A stretch of DNA of 64,000 nt from Styela clava (Eukaryota; Chordata; Ascidiacea; Stolidobranchia; Styelidae): positions 17,400,916 to 17,464,915 of the forward strand of contig NC_135258.1 in assembly GCF_964204865.1 (NCBI RefSeq), written 5' to 3'. Made by a program: the position numbers and the translations under genes. Under the pieces are notes generated by a model that made no database searches, was not told where the DNA came from, and saw only the letters and a list, made by a program, of their open reading frames with translations. Shown here one piece after another: positions 36,885 through 49,500 of this stretch (within the stretch, counting starts at the first letter, position 1; every line of letters starts with the position of its first letter).

Positions 36885-38324
36885 ATGAAACTTATGTGAA
36901 ATCAGAAGCTTTGTATTTACATCATTTGCTCGTGAAAGTCAATCAGACACAACGAAATTGAGTTGATTGTTGTCTGTGTTCTCGATGTATTTAAAAAGCC
37001 ACCAACCGACGGAGTAATCCAGATGCCAAGAATTTACGATAAGTTGTTGCTTCGATTAAATTCCGATCCGGAAAAAAAAATTTCACAAAGCAATTCAAAA
37101 AATATATTTGAAAACTTTTTAAAATTACAAACTGTACTTATTTGTTTTGTTTGGCGTAAGTCTGCAGAATGTGATATTTCAATGCTCATAAAATATTTTG
37201 ATGAAATCGGTAATGCAGAAAATATTTATACCAGGTGAACTTTGAAGAAGTCGCTCGTGTAATTTCTTCTGTACGTAAAGAGAATAGCATTAAACAAGCT
37301 TTCACACAAACAAAACTAACGCTATGTCAAGTGCAACTGTTTTAGCTAAAGCTTGTTTGGTCGTCTCCATGTATAAAGAATTCAAAAATTTCCAGTGCCG
37401 ATCATCGTGCGAAAATCAGGAGGAAGATTCTAAAAGCGATCAAAAATCTAGAGTTGATAATCCGCTTGTAGATGAGATAATAGCAAGGTAGATGGCCAAG
37501 AAAGTTCAAAAATGGCAACCTATGTCATATTCGACCTAGAAACTACTGACTTGCGAGATCGAAAAATCACAGAATTTTGTATGTCTGCCGTTGCGAGATG
37601 CCATCTCGATGTCACGGAAAATGTAAATCCATATTCAGTGATACAGGAAAAGATTCGAATATCTGTCGACCCCAAAAGAACTGTCGAACCAGTAGCAGTA
37701 GACCTAACTGACTTAACACGGAAAGATCTCTTGCTACGTCAGAAACTACCGTGGAGTTTGCTCACAAACACACTATCTGCTGATTTTTTGAAACGGCAGA
37801 CACAACCATTGTGTATTCTTGCTTTCAATGGAAATAGATTTAACTTCAAGGTGTTGAAAACGCATATAGGTTCTATGCCCGTCGAGAAATATTTCTCTCG
37901 ATACTTCAGCGCAGACGTAATGGTTGGAACGAGTCGCCTCTTGATGGAAAAGGGCGTAAAACTAGGGAATAAAAAAATTGGATACTATGTTCAAACATTT
38001 GGTTGGAGAATGTGAAATCCAGGAGCGTCATTCAACTGAAGAAGATGTAAATGTCATAATAGCATCATTGCAGAGATCGCCAGGGGATATTCTTCAATGG
38101 TTTGATCAATATAAGGTAGCTTTTAACCGTCGCTCTTTAGCACGACCTCAGCTGAAGAAAAATAGGACAGTGGAAAAATGGGATGAAAAAGAAAACGTCA
38201 CATCACCTTTAAAAAAAAAAATAAAGAAAATGAGAATGAATTGTCACCTTATTTTGACACGGAGAATTAGAATGACTCGTCATCTCCAACGTCATAAACA
38301 CAAGTTACCAATTGATGTTTCTTA
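36885..38324 (+). pseudogene. TREX-like pseudogene, full length but frameshifted
   Basis: It matches the intact TREX-like genes over their whole length. A one-base insertion gives a stop at the fifth codon, and further single-base indels break the N-terminal domain (for example near 36955 and 37209) and the linker near 37485. The catalytic domain is open from 37512 to about 37976. There an extra A in an A-run shifts the frame, which resumes at 37978-38325. The Exo II Asp is replaced by Asn (NGNRFNFKVL), and Exo III reads HSTEED. The proximal promoter block is missing. It is certainly non-functional as an exonuclease. Confidence 0.93.
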
Positions 38325-39645
38325 ACTGAATTAAATAGAACTATATATGTATTTGTATGGGGTTCAACTTGGGAGCGGATAAAACGAAATACCTGGATTG
38401 GCCCAAAGAAATAGAAGGTATAAATATGATAAATTTAGAAAAAAAATTTGTTATTGCCCAGAATATGAAATACATCAAATACTCTTGAACGAGGAAATTA
38501 ACCCAGTGTGGAAAATGGCTTGATGGATGTGCTGACAATTACTGTTTTAAACAATGCTTGAAGTAAAATTGAGCTCAAGTTCATATGTTGTGAAGCATTT
38601 ACCTTTAACATTCATACAAAATGTATTTAAAAACTGGCATTTCCATAAAAATGTCATTTTTGATTGGAAAATGTCAAATTTTGATCAACCTATATGGTAC
38701 AACAATTTTATATCAAGTCTTGGTATGATCATGGTATAAACGAAGTAAAACACTTAGCAAATGCGGGTAATTTGTTTACTTATAGAGAATTGACTGAAAA
38801 ATATGGCATGCAATATAGTGATGAAGAATATGTAAATTATTTTCGCCTCACTGGAGTACCTGATTATTGGTTGTGTAATATTGGACACTGTATTGATTTT
38901 AGTGCATTAAGTGACCTTGAAGAGAATGCATCTCATTTTTATTCTGAAACATTCGAATCGGGACAAGTAAATAAAGGTATCTATGAAATATCGAACCTGA
39001 TCAAATTTATGCTACATCAAGAAAAAAATGGGCAGATCTGATTTTTTTAAAGAATGACTTTAATTTGAATAAAATGTATATGTATATTTTATATTGTACT
39101 GTTGAAACTAAATTGCAATCATTTCATATGAAGATGTTTCATGTTGCCATAGTACTAAACGATAGATTGTTTAAATTTGAACTTGTTTCATCGAAGTTAG
39201 GTGATTTCTGTAATGTTGAAAATACTAGCCACTTTTTTATGATTGTAAAATTGTTCAGCAGTTTTGAGAATCTCTGAACAGGTGAATATCTTCGAAAACA
39301 GGAACAAATTTTAACTTTTCCAAAAGAGATTGCATGTTGGGATGTGTATGTAATTTTTATAACAAATTGTGTATCTGTAAACTTCTAGCTTCCCGGTTTT
39401 ATCCAAATCGTTGTAAGATAAAAAAAAAAAGAAACCTCTGTTCAATGTTTTTACTACATATCTGTATGAAGTGAGCAAAATTGAACGGTTCATTCAAAAA
39501 TGGAAACTTTTAAGATATATGTACAATAATTGATGGTATTTATATTATTGTACATGCATATTTCCTGTGATTAGTGAGTTTAAGGCTGTAACTGTACCGA
39601 TCAAATGTGTTTTACATATTTGATGAATATATATAAAAAGAAAAA
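38325..39645 (+). mobile_element. 3' end of a LINE (non-LTR retrotransposon)
   Basis: The insertion splits the 3' flank of the TREX pseudogene from its continuation at 39646. An open stretch at 38694-39041 reads WYDHGINEVKHL...LFTYRELTEKYG. It is followed (39065-39277) by FKFELVSSKLGDFC and further by a VSKIERFIQKW terminus. These are the conserved C-terminal features of L1-type ORF2 downstream of reverse transcriptase. The reverse transcriptase and endonuclease are absent, as expected for 5' truncation. The right edge is a short A-rich tail (AAAAAGAAAAA). No target duplication was seen. Confidence 0.7.
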
Positions 39646-40460
39646 TCTCCGACGTTGAAGATGAAGATTTGTTAAAGCAAATAATTGTATGCTGATCTGC
39701 TACAAATCTGTATCTGCATGATTCTAATCCCCGCAGTTGTTTTGACTGATGTTTATTCAATCATTTTTAATCATACTGTAATCATATCATCTTGTTGTAA
39801 ATTCTAAATAATGAAGTTATTGTACAAATAATGGATTGCACTTCGAAACCATGGCACAAACACCGCATAACTAACAAACGAATAATATAAATGTTCGTAT
39901 TCTTCAATTAATTATCATGTCAAAGTGAAGGTTCGTGGTATTTTGAATAAGTTCAATTGTTGAATTGCGTTATTGTTGCATTGTTTCACTGCCTAGCCAA
40001 ATGTCACGAAAATAATGACAATATAAAATGTTATTAATTATATTTTTAAAATACTTTAAGTTATATTAGTTTTGGATAATTTTTCGTTAGAAATGAATTT
40101 ATTTTTTTTTAATTTGCATGTTCACTTTATTTCAAAGTCAGTTGCCAATGGGTGACTCATTAAAAACTTCGACTTGTATATGCAAATGCGAAAAATAGAT
40201 ACAATCAAGTCCGAGCTACGTAATTCAATTAATCCTACCAGTGCAGTATTCAGACTCTCAAATTATGCAACTTTGACTTTGGTAGCTGAGAAATCACTGA
40301 TATACCTGTCGACAATATCTCATCTCTAAAAGTGCTTATGGAACGTACGTTTTGTTTCCCTGATTTAGATTTAACTTATTCCACAAGTCTTTTCTAATTT
40401 ATCTGCCTGACACATTCTGTGCAAAAAGTTTTAAATGGAAGACTGAGTTGACCATAAACT
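39646..40460. repeat. 3' flank of the TREX pseudogene, duplicated sequence
   Basis: It matches 15316-16030 and 21900-22790 in order, including AAAGTCAGTTGCCAATGGGTGACTC near 40135. A palindromic MITE interrupts the match at 40467-40579, after which it resumes to about 40680. Confidence 0.8.
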
Positions 40461-40466
40461 ATTTTG

Positions 40467-40579
40467 GGAACTCCAGAAGTATGCGCACCAAGATGTCGCA
40501 CAACCTGAACGTAGTATGTGTGTTTACCGGTTAGGATTCAGGTTGTGCGATATCTTGGTGCACATACTTCTGGAGCACC
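40467..40579. mobile_element. Palindromic hAT-type MITE, intact copy
   Basis: A 113-bp near-perfect hairpin. It starts GGAACTCCAGAAGTATGCGC and ends with the complement of GGTGCTCCAGAAGTATGTGC. It is flanked by the 8-bp duplication CTATTTTG (40459-40466 and 40580-40587). The empty site is present in the flank of gene 2 (CTATTCTG near 22795). Confidence 0.92.
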
Positions 40580-40689
40580 CTATTTTGTATATACCTTGAC
40601 AATATTACTGGGGATATGCTAATTGTATCCAAAGTCATACTTACCGCTTCATCGCATGCCAGTGAGTGTTAACGAATTGAAAGCGTACA

Positions 40690-41771
40690 GAAAGTTTAAA
40701 TATAAATCATAAATGAGTCATGAGTGATATACTGATATACCAATTTGAACAAAAGCGAACATCAGTATTTTGCATGAGAAACGAGACGATCTGTATGGTG
40801 TGTGCCCCGATTTCTGCCCAGCTAACAAAAAATTGTAATGTCATATACCCTCAGTATTATTTCAGTTTTCTCTGTATACCGCCATTTAAAGCAGCTCGAG
40901 TTAGTTTTTCAACACCCAAACTAAGGAAAGTCTGTGGATACAAAATGTATGAAATATAAACGAAAAGCACCTTATTGTTACAAGGCCGTTTCTCACCAAA
41001 TTATTTTTGGTAGAAAAACTTCATTCTCCGAATGATATTTTGTCATCATTTATGACAACAAAACAATGAAATTATTACAATATTTGCTCTTATGAAAATA
41101 AAGAAAAATTTATCCAAAAGAATTTAGAAGCAACTTAAATTTAATTGCCAGGATTATTTCTATAGCGCGGCGCACATATGCAGCAAAGGTATTGTTGAAG
41201 TGAAGTTATCCGCAGGTTGGAATTTGATCGAAAACTGAAAAATATGGTTTAAACACTTATTCCCTGCGACGAAATAGTCTCACGTATAAAAAATTGAATC
41301 CAGTTCATCTAATTCTGTACGACGAACAACAAGTAACATTTGCATTAGCAGATGCATGTAACAAGCTCATATTGATTTCAGAGTATCAAATACTTACTAG
41401 GAAAGTCATTGGTTAACTACGAATATGGATGTTCCGCAATCCTACGAGTAAGAAACAACCAGTAAACCAACATTTTTTGGCAGTAAAACGCATTCAATGT
41501 AATATGTACATCTCAAAATCTGTACGACATTCATAGACTCGCGGAACCGCCGTGAAGGGCAACTCTATAGCACCACCAATGTTGAAGCGTGTTACTTTAA
41601 AGCGGTATGGTTAAACGAACGAAAACTGAAAACAATGCTTGGTAGAAACTTTTGTGACTTTCATCACGGAGGGCTCAAATTTCAACACTTAGTAAGTAAG
41701 TACCTTATGTACATTAACTCAGTTCCTATGCTTCAATCTTATCTACCTAATGAAATCAATATACATTTTCT
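40690..41771. other. No gene or repeat recognised
   Basis: AT-rich sequence with short open frames only. A stretch near 41160-41700 has slightly higher GC, but I see no domain or splice structure. Confidence 0.4.
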
Positions 41772-42513
41772 GGCGCTCCAGAAGTATGTGTACCAATATA
41801 TAGGTACCTAAATTTGTTCGCCTACTTTGCATCAAGTTGTGTAAAGTGACTGGAAAAAATGGACGGATATTCACTTGGCTAAGAAAGACAGTCCCCGAAC
41901 TCGTAATAAAACTAAAATAAGGAAAAGCGGAACAAAATTATGGCCTAACCATGACGGCGCCTCAAACCGTGACGGTGCGGATTGGACAAGCCATCCCTGG
42001 TTCGGTTCCAAGGACTCAGTAATAGTTTAAACGTTTTCTATAGTACACCATTGTGGGGAGATTACGGCATCAAAATTATCTGTAAATCCTAATAAATTAA
42101 TCTTCATTGGTCTTTGCTTCAAATAATGAAAATTGTTCAACTCATTGAAAAACTTGCACTTTGTTTCCGGCATTTTGATGATTCATCGACAGTACAGTTG
42201 GGTGATTTAACTAACGCATGGTTCATACTTCATATCATAACTATGACATAACAATTTTTCTCCTTATCTGAACTAGTTAAGTGAGACCCAAATCAATGGT
42301 AAATCGGCTGCCTCCGTTAACAAAAAATAATTTTGTAATAGTATCAAATAGAAAATTATTCATGACTGTCGTACTGCAAGTGCAACACCGGGACCTTTAA
42401 GTCTATCGCCGGAACGGCAGAAAAACATGCTGAAACCGGAATTTTCCCGGCTAAACCGGGACGTATGATAAGCCTACCTGGCCCTACCCTGGTACGCATA
42501 CAACGGGAGTACC
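41772..42513. mobile_element. Longer hAT-type non-autonomous element
   Basis: The ends GGCGCTCCAGAAGTATGTGT and (in reverse) GGTACTCCCGTTGTATGCGT match the palindromic MITE family. Its first 190 bp resemble the element at 126-334. Flanking 8-mers CATTTTCT and CAATTTCA may be a decayed target duplication. No transposase. Confidence 0.6.
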
Positions 42514-43531
42514 CAATTTCAATATAGATGATAATACATATTCACAAAGTCTATATCACTAGTTTTAATAGAACTATAAAAAATATATATGTATACAAAG
42601 ATTGAAATACGAAAGTCATATAATACGGTACCGCAATTTCTGTAAGCGGTATCATGGATATATATGTGCTCGAAAATCATTCAGCTGAAACTGATTCAAA
42701 AACGGAACGGCTTGTAGTAGAATCGTTCACAAAATCCAGGCATTAAAATTTCATGTGTGGTGAATTTTACGTTTAACATTCGCTTAAAATATTAGGATAG
42801 ATAGACATTCAAATCAGAACTACGAGCTTATAGTCTGACCAATAGTCACAAAGATTAGTAGCAGCAACAATTTGATAATTTTCGATATTCGACAAGATGA
42901 TTGGGAATTAAGACTTTGAAATTTCGGAAATCCAGATGGAACTGGAGTTATCAGGTTAAAAACCACATCTACAAATTTTAATTGCTTAATCAAAATGGTA
43001 TTCAATTGAAACGAACTGTTAAAATTCGGACCTCATATCGCGTCTCTCCTGTTAAAACCCAAATGTTGAATCTAGTCTACTTGGTTTCCCGCTCTGTTGT
43101 TCTATGTAAAAGCATTGGTATGATAGCGATAGGCAATACTTGCTATTTTCTTTCCAAACATGAATATACTTTTTTAAAAGTACAATCATGTCCGTGAAAA
43201 AAGTGTCGTGGATATGTTCGTCTGCATTACGATCGCAAATAGCAGGAATTTTTCTATCTTTGCTTCATAATAAGCTTGACAACTTTGCTAAGCGCGAATT
43301 TATGCTGTAAAAAATTGAGCTTGCGTCGTTTTAAAAATTAATTGGTGAGCCACTTTCGTTGTGCGGTCCATGAGCAATCAGAGAAATCAAAGTTCAAATT
43401 TGTAGAAACGGCACATATATAATTTTTTAATATGAGTTATAAGGTTTTAGTCCATTGTTGCGTTTCAAATAATAACCCGAAATGAAATTCTAAAATTCTT
43501 AAAACCACTGCCATAATCTTGACAACAATCG
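42514..43531. other. No gene or repeat recognised
   Basis: Short unsupported frames only. Confidence 0.4.
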
Positions 43532-43537
43532 CATGAG

Positions 43538-44850
43538 TATGGTGGCCCATCGTTGTCACGTGTAAAATTTAAAAAAAAAATGAAAAAATAAAATGAAAAA
43601 GCGAAAATAAAAAAATAGTTGTGAAAAAACATAAAAATAATTGAAAAAAAAGAAATAAAAAAAAATTCAAATTAAAAAAAAAAATTGAAAAATAAAACAA
43701 ACAAAAAAATTTAAAAAAAAATTAAAATTAAAAAAAAAAATTAAAAAAAAAAAAAAAATTGAAAAAAAAAATTGGATAAAAAGAAAATAAAAAGGTTGAC
43801 AACGATGGTCCGCCTCGTGGCCCATCGTTGTCACGCGTTTTTATTTTTAGAAAATTTGATGCTGCTTGGGACCAACGTTGTCAGACTTATTCCTACACGC
43901 ACAAATGTGTTTCCTGGGTTTCTAACTCACTACTGATTTTCATGACCAATATCCAATAAATTCAACATGAAAATGTTCTACAAATTCTCCATGCTACAAG
44001 TTCAACCACAAGCAATATATTTATAATAAGGATAAGAGAATATAGAATTGGATACGAAAATTTGTTTTTACGTGCAGAAGGTAATTTAATTGGAAAATGC
44101 TGCTTAACTGCTCAGACACTCGTGCGATGCCGGTACGGTATCGTCTGACCGTACCGGTACCCATGCAATCACTCGTGAAAGAATGGGAGATGATGAGTGA
44201 TTGTATGGCTACCGGTACGATCAGACGCAAAGCGACTATAACCGACTACCGGTATTTGGTAAGACGGTACGGTACCGGCATCGCGAGTGTCCAGACAACT
44301 GAGTAGTTAAGCAGCATTCTCCAAATTACCTTATACACGTAAAAACAAATTTTCCGAATTTTCGTATTCAATTCTATATTCTCTTATCATTATTATAAAT
44401 ATATTACTTCTTGTTGAACTTGTAGCATGGAGAATTTATAGAACATTTTCATATTGAATATTGCTCAAGAAAATCAGTAGTGAGTTTGAAACCCAGGGAA
44501 CACATTTGTGCGCGTAGGATTATGCCTGACAACGTTGGTCCCAAGCAGAAGCAAATTTTCTAAAAATAAAAACGCGTGACAACGATGGGCCACGAGGCGG
44601 ACCATCGTTGTCAACCTTTTTATTTTCTTTTTATTCAATTTTTTTTTTTTAATTTTTTTTTTTTTTCATTTTTTTTTTTTTTTTTTTTTTCGTTTTCATT
44701 TATTTATTTTTTTTTAATTTTAATTTTTTTTTTTCATTTTTTTTTTAATTATTTTTATGTTTTTTCACAAAAATTTTTTTATTATCGGTTTTTTATTTTA
44801 TTTTTTATTTTTATTTTCAATTTTACGCGTGACAACGATGGGCCACCATA
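43538..44850. mobile_element. Foldback element, long form (1.3 kb)
   Basis: The whole element is one imperfect palindrome. The left arm (43538 to about 44160) and right arm (about 44195 to 44850) pair along nearly their full length around a short centre. From outside in, each arm has the GGTGGCCCATCGTTGTCACG terminus, an A-rich (left) or T-rich (right) tract, an internal repeat of the terminal motif with GGTCCGCCTCGTGGCC, a unique 450-bp segment, and GGTACGGTA/TACCGTACC motifs near the centre. It is flanked by the 6-bp duplication CATGAG (43532-43537 and 44851-44856). No protein is encoded. Confidence 0.93.
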
Positions 44851-44856
44851 CATGAG

Positions 44857-46424
44857 ATAGTAATAGCGCGCTGGTATTCCATACCATGTAAGTTGATCGC
44901 AGTGAAATATTTTATGATTGCAAGCAGTCAAGACAAACGAAATGATAAAATGAATGAAACAACGATTCCAAAATAATTACCATATTACACAGTGTTTGAA
45001 CTGAAATTGTGACAGCTATGGAAATCGAAACAATTAAAATCACAATTGGAATTAGGTAGGATATTTATTATGCAAATTGTAGAATAACACAAATCTTTTA
45101 AAATTTTATCTAGAGATAATTGCGGATGCATATATTTGATATATGTTCTTAGATAGTTCAATTTGAAATTTGTTTCTGACTTTGGGCTTTGGCATAAACT
45201 TTCAGCGCTAGTATTGTTTGAGAATGCCAATATAAGCTAATAAAAAGTGTAGTTCATTTTTAGACTGTATACTTTTATTACCTCCAGTTGGATGAAACAC
45301 TAGAAAATTCTACCAGATGTACATCAGTGGACGAAGTGAAATGGATGCGTGACTGAAATACCCATAAATTCAAATTGATTTTCATCATTTTGCTAACAGC
45401 CATGACTGTCACCTGTAATTTGGAATAACCTAAAAGCATGTCGAACGTCACAAACAAAAGCATCGTTTCTCGTTAATTAATTATTTAAGTCTGACTTGCA
45501 GTCGCCCTAATCAGTTACACAAAGCAGTTGTTCCCCTCTCGCTTCGTTTATTACTTCGACTCAAGACAGATAACGCAAAGAAACACCTTACTGAATTAAT
45601 AATCATTTTCTTTCTCGAAAAAGCACACTTCGTCTGTTCATATTTATATCATAATGTATGAATAGCAACCTTTCAGTTGTAGATTCATCACTTGGCGCGA
45701 AGACAGGTCTCAGAAAGAAGCTAGTGAGGCATATACGCCTGGATGGCTGATATATGATTGCTTTCAGATGGGGTTGAGATTAAAAGGAATTGTGAACTGC
45801 CATTCGTTTTATCTAAAAGTACTATGCTCGTTCGTTAAAATATACTCTATGATATTTTATCACTAGCTCTCGTTCGCTATCATGTGAAGCTGCGTTTCTT
45901 AACGTCCCCTCCGTCACCTCGCGGATTTGAACTTTTTTTTTTAATCGAAATTTTATTCTTTACGTTTTTATTTCATCCGTTCTGTGGTACTTTATACAGC
46001 TCTTGTCAAATCGAATGTATGTTTTCTACCTCATTCAATAGTTGCTTCTTTAAGGAGTTGCATCAGGCTAGTTTGTTACGGAAACAATTACGGAATTTAA
46101 GGAAAGGTTTGTTAGATAATTGACTCAAAATCTAATAGCAGCTAAGCTGGGAATTAATGGAACCAAATGCATCAAGATTCTTTCTACGAAACCCGTGTCA
46201 AAATATTGTTCTGATTGTAATACTGGGCTCCAAATATAACAAGAGAAAATATATTTTGTTTTACTTTACAAGGCAATAACTTAACTCTCAATAAAATTTT
46301 AGCAATGTCGCGCGATATATAACTTCTATTCGTAATACTTAATTCACTTGATTAGTGTGAAAACTAACTTACGTTCATTTTTCAAGTCCTATTTCAGAAA
46401 TGTATAATAGTTTTAAACAAAGCC
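44857..46424. other. Intergenic region upstream of the CLCA-like gene
   Basis: No gene seen. A 79-codon frame at 45884-46123 is hydrophobic but has no family or splice support. Confidence 0.4.
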
Positions 46425-46432
46425 TATAAATA
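46425..46432 (+). promoter_or_regulatory. Possible TATA box of the CLCA-like gene
   Basis: TATAAATA lies 104 bases before the first in-phase ATG at 46529. Spacing and context are plausible, but there is no independent support. Confidence 0.35.
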
Positions 46433-46528
46433 TAGCAAATTCCTTGTTTGATAAGTCTGATTGTACAAATAATTTGAAAAAGTCTATAACACTTTTTCCG
46501 GGTTAATGCGTTATACAGTTATTTCATC

Positions 46529-49500
46529 ATGAAAACAGGTGAGTAATACAATTTTTTTTTTCGATTTTCTGTTAAGAGCATGTGTTTTTAAAATATTTTT
46601 GTCACGTTTCAAATAAATTGAAAATACCCTCTTCGTGCTATTCAGATTCATTCAATATTTTCCCAAACTCTCATTACCTATAAAATGTCTGCGTCTGTGA
46701 GTCTCGATATACTAGATGAAAATATGCACAAAATTTTTGGTATGTGATTAAAAGTGCCACCCGGTTATTATCTTATCTTGTTTTCGAAAATTAATATCGA
46801 TAATTTGGCTTCAATCATAGGAAATATTTTTCCTTCATGAATTATTCTGTGATAACAAAACTGTTTGATTTCTAAAAAATACATTCATTATGCGACGTGT
46901 AAAATCACAATTGATTATGTGCTCATGTCAGTGTTGTGAACCTTCATAATTGGTTGTTCTTAAGTGACGAACAACTGCAAAATATTTTTTCAGATCGGAG
47001 ATTCAAGTATTTAATGAAAATTATTAGGATTGTGACTTTAATCATGTCCTGTGCAGTATTGAAATCAGTATTTGCTGCCTCGTCAGTGGAAAAATGTCGA
47101 CAGAATAGTTCAGACACAAAATTTGCAAACAATGGGTAAGATTTGAAATATTATTTTTGTTACATATTTGTTATTTTTGAATCGAAGTGTCTGTGGATTG
47201 GAATTGTAAGAAACCAATTCTATTTCAAGTTATCGTGTATACACGGTTATCATTTGCTACATAGATGATGTTCTAGATAATATTAATAAATTGAATGCAA
47301 TTGTATGATTGTACAGGAATCACGCTAATTGTTGAGTCTGATGTTGAAAACTTATTCCATGCACCATGCTAAAAATAAATTGTTGGGCATATATGTAATT
47401 TTTATCGTATCAAATAGAAATTATGGCTCTTTTAATTTATTTTTTGGCTTCACAAAGTTTACAGACCAGACATTCCAAAATGGCTGACATTTAGAGGTGT
47501 TTGTCTAAGATGCCAAGATGGCTTCTTATATTATACAAATAAAAAATTTAATCTGAGAATGAAAAAATAGGTTTAAAACGAAATTAACTGTAACTTATAT
47601 TTCACTACTAAAAAATTATCGTTTTTGTTTTATCATCCTTGGCGCCTTATGCGTTATAGGCGATCATATAAGTTATTTCATACCAGAAACATTTTGGCCT
47701 GTAATACTTTCACAAACACATACTAGTTTTCATAAATAATCCACTAACGATTTTTTCAAATATTCCGAATTTGAGATTATGTACGCAGAGGAGGAAATCG
47801 GCTTGTTTGAATCCGTGTGATTTTGTGTTTTTGTCGCGACGAATCGAATTCACTAATATCCTATCTCCAGAAGCAAGGTTTGTTATAAGCCACACAATCG
47901 GGATGTATTTACATATTATAATGTCGCACGAGAAGTAGTTAAGTTTAATATTTGATGATTGTTTGTTTGTTTGTCCGTTTTTATCCGATGATTAGCCGGA
48001 AAACTAATCCCCACATCCATTGCTGTTTTGCTGTATAAAGATTGTTAATGAATGAAGTTAGAGGACGGAAAAAATACAGATTAGAAAAATCATATTATAG
48101 GGATTCCTGCAATCGAAGCATTTTAGTTTGTTCAAATTTTTTACACAATTATCACCTAAAGTTTACGTTATCCCATGAAAATTTATACTTATCCGCGAAT
48201 AAAACATGCAAATAGCAAATTTTCTTATTGTGCCATAGTTACTGTATTGCATTTTCCCCGGGAATTTGTGTGAAATGTAACAATTTAAGAGTATTACCTC
48301 TTATATGGTCAATGTTGAAGCAATGTGTTTTGAAAAAGTATTTTGAGCTGCGTGTCGAGTAATTGCACCCAAGAAAGCATTGATCTGATGTAGCTGAATC
48401 TAGAATTTAAATTATGGATAAGACTACTTGATGTATGACTATAAACGAGGTGTCATCAAACAACAGCGCATAATTTCAATCGTTATATTAGCAATTTTTG
48501 CCAAATATAACCGCCGTACATGTTTTTGCTGACGCAATGAGTTGTCATGACACAATTCATTATGAATTCAACAGAAGACAAGATGTAAACAAATTTAGGG
48601 AACACTAACATTAGTGCCAAATCCATTTGTGTTTGATTTAAATAAGTTGAAGTCAAAAGTTTTTGTGGCTTAACTAGGAAAATTCCCTTTTCAAAATTCT
48701 TTTGTCATCAGAATACAAACATAAAGATTTATTAACATGAACATATCTACATTAAAATCGGTGTTGTTTTGTTTTTTGTCAGACAGTAGTTGCAAACCGT
48801 GAATTTTTAATAAAGTTTATAGATTCAAATTCTGTTCTGTTTAAAAATAAAATATTTTATTCCATCTTGTTAGTAATAGAATAAAACCCAAACACATTAT
48901 TTCTCATAGATTATCCATTCTGATTTTTTTTAAACGCATCTATATAATTGAGTAAATTTTGAATACCTCATCGCTCCCAAGATCGACTGTTTAGGACTTT
49001 CCTACCAGATAGGAAGTGATAACGATAGTGCTTTCATTTTATCAAATGAGTCACAGGGCGCCAGATATGAGTGAGAGGAATAATTCAGATCCGTAAAACT
49101 GATGCATATTGCCAGGGTTCGTGACCCCACTTTCGACAGAAACATGCCGCTCTTCACACAAAATCTATACTTTAATTTTTTATTTCATTGCTCAATCAAT
49201 CTACATTGTACTATTTTTTTCATTATTGCATTACCAGATACGAAGGACTTGTAGTTGTGGTTGGAGACGACATAGAACAAGACTACAGTCTAATAGAAGA
49301 CTTGCGCAAACTAATAACCGCAACTTCCGAAAAAATGTTTCAAGTTACCAAGTAAGAACACGAAAAAGCTTTTTCCGTATCCGCCATTTTAGTTCATTCA
49401 CTTCACGTTCATGGTTCAATGTTAGATATTCTGATCTACGGCATTTAAGGGTATTTTATAACCCAAGAAAAGTAAATTATATGAATATTTTATATAAATT

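Noticed and set aside
44576..44860. 94-codon open frame, almost entirely Phe/Ile/Tyr
   Set aside because: It is the T-rich arm of the foldback element read as codons; there is no gene support.
45884..46123. Possible secreted peptide exon upstream of the CLCA-like gene
   Set aside because: Hydrophobic because of T-runs; no downstream in-phase exon or family match.
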